From NCBI RefSeq assembly GCF_001949145.1, contig NW_019091496.1, forward strand, positions 264,339 to 328,338: a DNA stretch of 64,000 nucleotides, read 5' to 3'. This document shows, piece after piece, positions 54,301 to 63,300 of this stretch. Source of the stretch: Acanthaster planci (lineage: Eukaryota > Echinodermata > Asteroidea > Valvatida > Acanthasteridae). Positions within the stretch are counted from its first letter, which is position 1, and each line of letters starts with the position of its first letter. The notes beneath the pieces were generated by a model. The model did not search any database. It had not been told where the DNA came from and was given only the letters and a program-made list of their open reading frames with translations. Both the position numbers and the translations under genes were made by a program.

Positions 54301-57300
54301 CCTGTCACAGTACTGTGCAACAAGCACACTCAACAGTTTTTGTAATCATGTACTTGGCATTATGTAGAAATTATACTCAAAGATATTTGAGTCGTTAGCG
54401 TAAAATATGAATTTTAAGGGTGTATGTGTAACTTTTTCCCAACAAGCCTTGGAAATGTACCTTTTGTATATTTCAATTTTTGTTTTGCTATTTAAAAAGT
54501 TATACTGGTGCATTTTGGATTGCATGTTAATGCCAATTTCCTAATTCATGAGCAAGACTGTAACGTCATTTCAGGGAGGGACTTCAATGTTGTTGATTTA
54601 GAGAACATAAGTCTGCTGGAAATTCGGATATTTTGCTGTCCTAAATTTCCTTTCATTTTGTCAGTTGTCGTAGGCCCTTGCCACAGTACATACGGTGTAT
54701 TTCGGTTAATCAAGCCCCAGCTGGAGAAATGGTGGGAAAAAGTTAAACAAAAAAAAAAAGCCAGGGTGTCTCGCGGCCTACCCGGAGTTTGTCAATCTGC
54801 TGCTGCACGGCCAGCGGCTCGGCAGCGATGGGCTCCTGCAGCAGTTTGCCCAACGTCTGCTCAGCCGACTGCAGCCAGGTGCGGAACTTGCCCAGGCTGT
54901 CGTTGAAGGTCTGGTGCTTGCCGATCAGCTCCAGCAGGTGGTCATTGGTCTGGTCGTACTTGGTCTGCGGAAGAAAATTCCAAGGACAAAGAGATGGGCA
55001 TAAACTATAAAACGAAGTTGCATGATGTCCCAAGGCCAATAAAATCAAAGAAACTAACAAAAATAACAAACCTCAAAACTCCATTTTTAATAATAGAAAT
55101 TACAGATGGCTAAAAAGAGCTCATCACCCGACCATCACCCCATCACCCCATCGACTGATATGCAATACATACATTATTCCATATTTAATACAACTGCATA
55201 CTTTTTAGTATCATATTTAGGTCAATGTTAAATTCACTTTTGTCAGTTCTATCCATGTTGATGAAGGTAAAACACAGTTGGATATGGGTGGCCCAGGAGC
55301 AGGTTTTTTTTAATAATGAGACAAAAAAGCAGTATTCGCGGGCCTTGTCACTTCTCTTCCTAAAACATGTAAAAAGCCCCGAACCCTAGCTTTGCTACTC
55401 AGAAAGGTCAAAACATATCACATAAACAATTTCCAAATTGTTTGACCCCCTGAACTAATTTTGCCTCCTTCCCCAAAAGATTGGTCCAGGAATCAACCCC
55501 TTAAAGGTGAAAGAGACTGCCTGGAAGGCTGATATACAACAAGCACACAGAGCTGGCAACATCCCAACATATGGATAAAGGAATTTCACAGTTACTTCCA
55601 ATTTGGAACAATCTCTTACAAACTACGAGACCCTGAGGTTATAATTCCTGGCAGAATCGTTTTCAAAGACTGAATCCATTTCACAGTAAACAAGAGGAGT
55701 TCATAAACCCAACGAAGGTTGTAAAAGCCTCAGCCATCTATCACAGCTCTCGCCAATACCCTTCACTACTGGGATGGATTGGGAGAGGGGGGGGAATTTG
55801 GCATACTTTCATTGCAAGAGGAAGTTAAATCTCACCTGGAGTTTGTCAAAGGCATTGTTGAGGTGGGTCAGCCTGTCCACGATGACGTTGGAGTCGGGCG
55901 CCTCGCTGAACGTCTTGTTGAACTGACGGGTCAGGGCATTGGTGCGGAACTCATGCAGCATTTGCTTGTAGGCCTGTTTTTTTTTTTTCACAGAAGGTCA
56001 TTTTAGCATTTTCCACTCGTTCTCAGTATAATCTTCTTACGCCAAAAAAATAAATCACAGAAAAAACTATGAAATCTGAGTAGTTGTTACAGAAAACATA
56101 TTTTAGCTCTGGCAATGTACATGTACTTGTGAGGTTTCTGGCTACCAAAAGAACATACTCAAGTTCAGCAAATGGAATGAATTTTTAGACCAAAGCTGTG
56201 GCATCTCACCTTGGCATTGTTGAGGAAGCCCTGGCCGGCCAGGTTGATCTTGTTCAGCTGCTCCTTGTGCGAGCGGATGTCAGCATTCAGCGACTGCAGC
56301 TGTGAGGACTGCTTCTTGAGGACGTTGATGTCCCGGCCTGCATCACGGCCGAAGCCATCCACAGCATCCTTGGTCTTGTCCAGCCAGTGCCCGAAGGCCG
56401 CCACGTCCTTGTCAAAGTTGCGCAGGTAGTCCAGGGCAGCGGCCAGCTGCTGGACGCGCGAGTCAGCCTCGCTGTTCAGCCGGTCGTAGCGGGTGCGCAG
56501 CTCTGAGACGTAGTCCTGGAGCCGGCTGGCATTCTGCCGGGATAGCTTGTCGCCTTGCTTCTTCAGGAACTGCATGATGCTGTCAATGTTCTGGCGGACG
56601 GCTCTCTCGTGGCCAACCACATCATCACGCAAGGCCTGCGACAAGAAAAAGCCATAAAATAAGAAAGTTAGGAGGGCTGCTGCATTTAATATGACACCAC
56701 AAGAAGAAGTATTATATCAAAGCAATATTCAAGCTAGAAGGGGTTTATGTTTCAAAGTCCCATCCTGTCTTCTGATGGTACCCTGGGTGCATCACGTACA
56801 TTTTGACACTTGAGGCCAGCATCCACACACGGGTTCACATGCGAAGTAGAAATGATTAAATAATTGAGCAGAACAGGCACACCACAGTCATGTTGCAAAA
56901 ATAAAATGTCCACTTTGCTTTGTCACCAAGGACATTTTTCTCTGATCAAACAAATGAAAAGCACTCATTGGCAGCGTATGGTGTTCATGACCTATCCACA
57001 TACCTTCATCTTGTTCAGCTGTTCGTTGAGTGTCATCACCTGCTCTGCCTCGGGCTGGGCAGAGCCCATGGCGTGCTCCACCTCTGACACCCACTGAAGC
57101 AGATTCTGGAGGCTGGCCACATGCTCCAAGTGGGCCTTCTCCAGGGCAGTCTGAAAACAAGAACAAAAAATGCCATTTTCAACAATCTATTCTCAGATCT
57201 CAGAGTCACTTGCACCCAGGCTGCCTGTCAAAAGCACCAAAGAAGAAATTCTCAACAAAAAGTTGAAATAAGAGTGTCCACTGAGAACTCAGCAGTCCAT

Positions 57301-60300
57301 TCATAATAGTGCAAGTTTCACTATGATTTCAAACGTGACAGACTCTGTGCCTTTTCCAACAGAATGTGCTCTAATGCTCTTTCACTGGTTGTTTCATCAG
57401 CAAACACAACAGCAACCTCCCAACCGACAGGACCTCTGAATACATGCAGGGGATGGTGCGGTGTGGTCACTCACAGCAGTCCCTCACGCAAATGACACAT
57501 CAAGTGTACCCACTGGTTTACACACATTTGGCTTGAAGCAAGCTGCACTAAAGTTCCCCGTATGTATTTACTCAAATCTTTGTACAACAACTCGGAGAGT
57601 AATCTGTAGGAACCATATAAAGCTTTTAAGTACTTAGTGTTCACACACGAGTCATATTCCTCTAAATGTGCACATATATGCTGCACATAGTACATTTGTA
57701 TGGAGTCTCTCAGATTTCTTCACGGCTTTCGAATTGTACTGACACAATTTTCCTCTGAATGTGCACAAAAGTGCAGCATTTGCAGGTGTTCTTTGTATTT
57801 TTCACGATGTTACTACTGACAGATTACATATGCACAGGGTACCTGTATACATACAGTTTAAGATTCCCACACGGCTATTTAATTGTATGCACAATTTTCA
57901 TCTCTATGAGCACAAATATGTAATATTTCCTAGCGTCTCTCATATCGGCTCAATTGCTACTGGAAGGGTCCTAGTGGACACAATCTGGAAGTGTTTTGCA
58001 GGGCTTTTCTTCTAACTCCTCACCTTTTCGTCCTTGTCCTTGTGCAGCTGCCGCAGGGTGGTGTTGAGCTTCTGCAGCCGGTCCTCGCCCAGCTGGACGA
58101 TGACATCATAGCCATGCCGCAGGTCACCCATCTTGCCGTTCAGCTCCTGCAGCTGCTCGGCCCACTCCGCCTTCTGGCACTCCTCCCGGTTGTTGTGGAT
58201 AAAGCGGTCAGCCCGGTTCAGTGACTCCAGAATGGGCTCCTTGTGGTGCACGATCTCCTCCAGGAAGATCTGCGACAGACAGGAAAAGAAAGCAAAATGC
58301 AATGACAGAGACGATAGACTGCGGCCTCTTGGTCAAAGTCAGACTACACAATAACTTCACGCAGACAGCCAAACAGGATGGTTGTAGAAAGCTTTGCCGG
58401 AACTTTAGGGCGAGTACTGGTGAAAAAAAAATATCAGCTGAGATTTATGACCAATTCCTAGCTTTAATGCCATAATTGACATGAAAAAGGATTCTTTCAA
58501 TAGACTCTAAGTAATTGACTCCTACACAGAGTCAGTGGCATAGCCCAGGATTCTGAGCACAGGAGGGAGCAGGGAGCTTTCCACTAAAGTGGGGGCTCAC
58601 TGGATGTTCAACCTATACATGTACATAATCGGGATCACATCAAGTGGGAGGGGGCAACTGGGAGTGACGATTTTTCATGGGGGGCGTATGTCCCCATGCC
58701 CCCCCCCCAGCCACGCTGCTGGCCACCACTAAACTTCACGGTTGACTTTCTATGTGCGTCAAAACACTGTTTACAAAGTGTAACCTGTAAATGCTTTGGA
58801 TATCTTGCAAATAAAAATCATTACGAAGAGATAGAAATTCTCCCTTGAAACTATGCAAGTCCAACAAAATCTACAAACTTCCCTGCCCTTGTGAATTCAT
58901 TCTGCAATGTCGGATGGACGCTGACTATTTTCATGGTGCAATATGGAAAGGGGAGGCTACAAGGTAAGCCACCGATATACGTGCTTGCCACCGATATACA
59001 TGTTTGACATTTGCAAGCCTCATTGGGCCCGTTTATCTGGATCTTGGTCATTGGTCCCAATGCTGGTTCATTCCATTCATAAGGCAGGCTCTGGTGTCAG
59101 TGTACCAAGGACAGAGTACTGATTGAGATTGGGATCCGTGTGAACTGTACAGGCCCATAAACCCACTGAAGTGACAGCCCAGATCAGCAATAAAAATTCC
59201 CCGATAAGTACTCAAAGACTTTAGCCCTTACCTTGTGCTTCTCCAGCTGGACCGTCAGGGCCGGGATGTCCTGGCTGATAGCCTCCAAGTTGGTCAGCTT
59301 CTGATTGGTCATGTTGACGTAGTACACCATCTCGCTCACCACCTGGTAGATGCTGCGGAACTCCTTGTTCAGGTCAGCCTTGGAGGGTAAGGAAGGGATA
59401 AGGGGTGAAAGGGCAACGTTAGGTGAAAAAACGGCCACAAAACTCTGCCAAAGTTTCATTTGGGAATAAGAGTGATTATTCACAATTTGTGTATAATCTT
59501 GTTAAGTGATTGCGATGGCTCTGTGTCGAAATGAACCGAGTCATGTTCACACTGATTGTGTCCATGTTGAAATTATGGGCAAAAGTCTGTTTCACTAAAT
59601 GTGACCTAGTAGGCTGTGCAGGTGGTGTGATATGTCTGTGTGATGCAGTCTGGGTGCAAGACCTTACCAAATTAAAATGCCTGGATTCTGGAAACAAAAC
59701 ATCTAACCTACTACCTGAAATGACCAATGAACTTACACAAAAAAATCCCATGAATATGGAAAATAAAGAATTTGACACAAATTTAAATTAATGAAAATCA
59801 AAGCCCAAAAGTGTTACTTTATCACACGTTCATGCTGGGATATGATGATGAAACACAATTTAGTTAAAGTTAATGATAAGCTTGAAGACAGAAGAGGTTC
59901 CACTTTTAAAGGAATCACTAAATCACAGATCGGCAGACTTGACTTTGTAGAGTGCATTAATTTCCCATTGTTAGGCTTAACAGAAAGTAAAACAGGCTTT
60001 TTGGCATTTTCAGTGTTCAGTCTGAAGTGTTTTGCAAACTTCTAGATCAGACAGATATTCAAACCATTTTATCTCTTCCACCAAATTCATTGGTCAGAGC
60101 CCTTTTTAAGGAAACTTTGGCTTTAATGGGCAACAAGGGCCTGAAAATGAATATTTCTGAAACTTCATAAAATGTCTGTCTAAATACTTGACCAATCTTT
60201 GAACCTGTTTTGAAAAAGAAAAAAAAACCAATAGTGAAATTTGCTAATGCTAGAGAAATGCTTTCATGAATACAAAAACATGCATCATCAAGCTATTAGT

Positions 60301-63300
60301 CACATAATGCATTGTTCAGACCATGTTAAATACCAGACGAATTGGCTTCAACAAACTGATCAGATTTATAAAACTCAAATTGCACTGATGCACTGAAGTT
60401 ATTAATATATATATGCACTGAACACCTGCGTAAGGTTGGGCTAATCACGGTGACTGACGCACCAAAGAATTTGGTAACCATTGTCATGACAGTGCTTGAC
60501 CCTTGACCTTTCCAATCAGCAAGCTGAAAATTGCTAAACTCCCTTCCCATTCTTGTCTACTTTTATCTTTATTACCCAATATGGACACAACAGTTCGGTT
60601 TGTTTTTTTTTCAACGGCGAGCGCAGAACAAGCAAAGTTACCCAAGAACAAAGTCCACAGGTGATCAGAAATGAAACATTTGAGAGTTGGAGTCACAGAA
60701 ACATTTATTAAGTCATGACACCGGAAAAAAAATGAAAAAAGTATTGTGAATACAATGAATTTAAATTAGTTATTGAGTATGACATGCATGAAGTATGTTA
60801 ACTTGACAGCAATGAAATTTCATTGACTGCTTTTTTTTTTTTAGAAAAAATGAAGACACTGACACACACATGAGTTAATAAGGTTTTTTTTTTCTTTGAA
60901 TTTTTTATTGTATTAGTCATGCCTCAATTCTGAAACACAAAAACATTAAACACATGAAGTAAAAAACAACGCTATATTAGGTACACGGCAAGGAACTCGG
61001 TTGTGGAATCATGTCAGACTGAAGTTAATGGGAAACACATCAATGCATGAGGAAAATGGTTGGTTGTGGTGAACAGTTATCGAAGGACATCATTAAAACA
61101 AGTCAGTTGATGAGAACGGTTGGTTATCTTTGCATGAAGCACCGCTCACTAAAAAAAACTGAAAGATGGCGACTGGTTTAACTCACGCATTCTTCCTCTT
61201 CTTTTCGCTTCTCATTGGAGAAAGCAAAGCAGAACAAACAAAAAGTTGAACTGAATGAACTATGGATACTTCCAATGTCTCGTTTACAGTGTAGCACAAC
61301 AGATCACGCTTCTCCGAGTGCAACAATTTTTAAACATAAAACGTCTTCTTCCCCGATTGAAAAATGGCAATATTTATTGCCAGTGCTTAGATATAGTTAT
61401 ATATAGCTTACATACAGCCTCTTGTTCTGAATTTTAAGAAAATGATACACGGACTTTGTTAAACAAGAGGGGTTGAAATGTGTTACAGGAACCACTCACT
61501 TGTAGGTGTTACATTTCTGTGGTGTAAATAAAATAAATGATTATGTGTGAAAGAGGGTTACAAATATCTGCAAGGGGTTGGGAACGGGGACAAATTTGAC
61601 TGCAGGACCAGTCTGAGGTGGCAAAATGTCACCGAGAGAGAGAGAATTCCCAGAGGCGCACATTTGCAAATCACACACTTGTTGAAGTCCAGGGCGATAG
61701 AAGTCTAAATGATTGACAGACGCACAAAATGCGAGCTACGAAATCAGGAGATGTTTTATTGCTGCATGAATGAATGTAATACAATGTTAATCTAAAACTA
61801 CAAGATCTACGAATGACATTCAGATATGGTAAGGTAAAAAAAAAAAGTAGTAATGCAGGAAAATGGCAGCCCAACAGGGGAAATGTGTGACAGGCAATGG
61901 AAGACAGGAGGATTAGCACACGCACTGGATGTTGGACATTATCAAATTTTTGATCTTAGGGACCAACAAGCATTTCCTTAAATACAACTGCTTACATAAG
62001 CTAATTACATCATATCAAGTGGATAATGGTATGGAAACACTCTCTTTGTTGGGGCAAATGACAAAAGACAAACGAAACAGAGGTACAAGAGGCTGAAGTT
62101 GGCTAATACAAACCGCAAGCAGAAAACTGAATGCACACAATAAACAGAGAAGCATCTCCACTCAAGCGTGAAAGGAAAACAGTAGGTATGTTACACATTC
62201 ACCAAAAATGGATAAAGCAGATCATCTACATCATCCAAGGGAAGTCTGGGAATACTTTGTTGAAAAATGCTGCTGCAGTTTCAACAACATGCTGGCTCCC
62301 AGCGCTACTTCCTCCAAAGTGAAGGCCAATTTTGAGGGTTTGGATGAATGGACTTGTTCACTTACGGTGCAGGAGGGTAAACAGACTGGCACAGATAAGA
62401 CAAAGTTTAGTCTCGGGCGGGCTGGAGTGTGGGTGTGCGGCGAGAATGGGAGACAAAACAAGCATGGGCACTGTAGGAGGTGGTGTGGAGAGTTGGAATA
62501 AAAGCAGAAGCTCCGTGTGTTGGCAAGGTGGGAAGGCCGCGCAGAATGAAGCAGCTGATTGCAGTGGTAATGAAGGCTCTGGATGATTAACTAGAAATCA
62601 CCAGTCTGAACTACCAAAGAGCTGATGGTCAGCAGCCTGAGCGACAGTGTAGAAGACATGCAAGACTGTGTGTGAACTGGACCACCTCACAACGTGTGAA
62701 GTCCCGAGCACACTGACTTTGGGGGGTTTCTGTAATCAGAGTACGAGGTGAGCCTAAATGTGAAGAAGTCTGAGAAAGTGGAAAATGCATTAGTGTCGAG
62801 AGTCTAGCTTACCCACGTTAGTACAGAGTCAGAGGGAGAAGCAGAGGTGTCCGGCGCAAAAAAGGTTGTCAAACGCTTTTCGCTGGGCGACAAATAGCTC
62901 ACCGGTACTTCTGCACTGAGCAGGCGCTTCACGCGCCACATCACCAGCTCGGGACTGGCTATCGGGGGCGGCTTGTAACTCAGAGGCGACGCCTCCCCTG
63001 ACTTTGTAAAGGTCTGAAAGGCAAAGCCCGGTGGCCCCACTTCGCCACGAGAAGGTGGGCCTTCCCCGAGAGGCCTCCAAGAAGCGGTGCGGTATGGATC
63101 AGAAGCAGCGGAGCTGCTCGTTTGAGAATGTGGCTGCTTTTCCGTTTCAGCTTTGGGATAGACCTCAACTTCCTGACCTTTTGGGAAGGGTGCAAACCTC
63201 CTTGTTGTGGAAGTGACAGTGTATTCCGTCCTGGTGGTGATGGAATCTCCAGGAATCTCTGAGCCTTCTCCCTGATCTTTAGGATTGTGGGGTTTGGGAT

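Larger units (their letters stand above)
49009..58269 (-). repeat. Super-repeat unit I (7 spectrin repeats, 866 residues, 12 exons)
   Basis: Modules A to K in order, with module D split into two exons at a phase-0 intron. Longest of the six complete units, because module A (82 codons) and the SR7 loop (J+K, 161 codons) are expanded. All other modules have the standard lengths. Confidence 0.88.
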
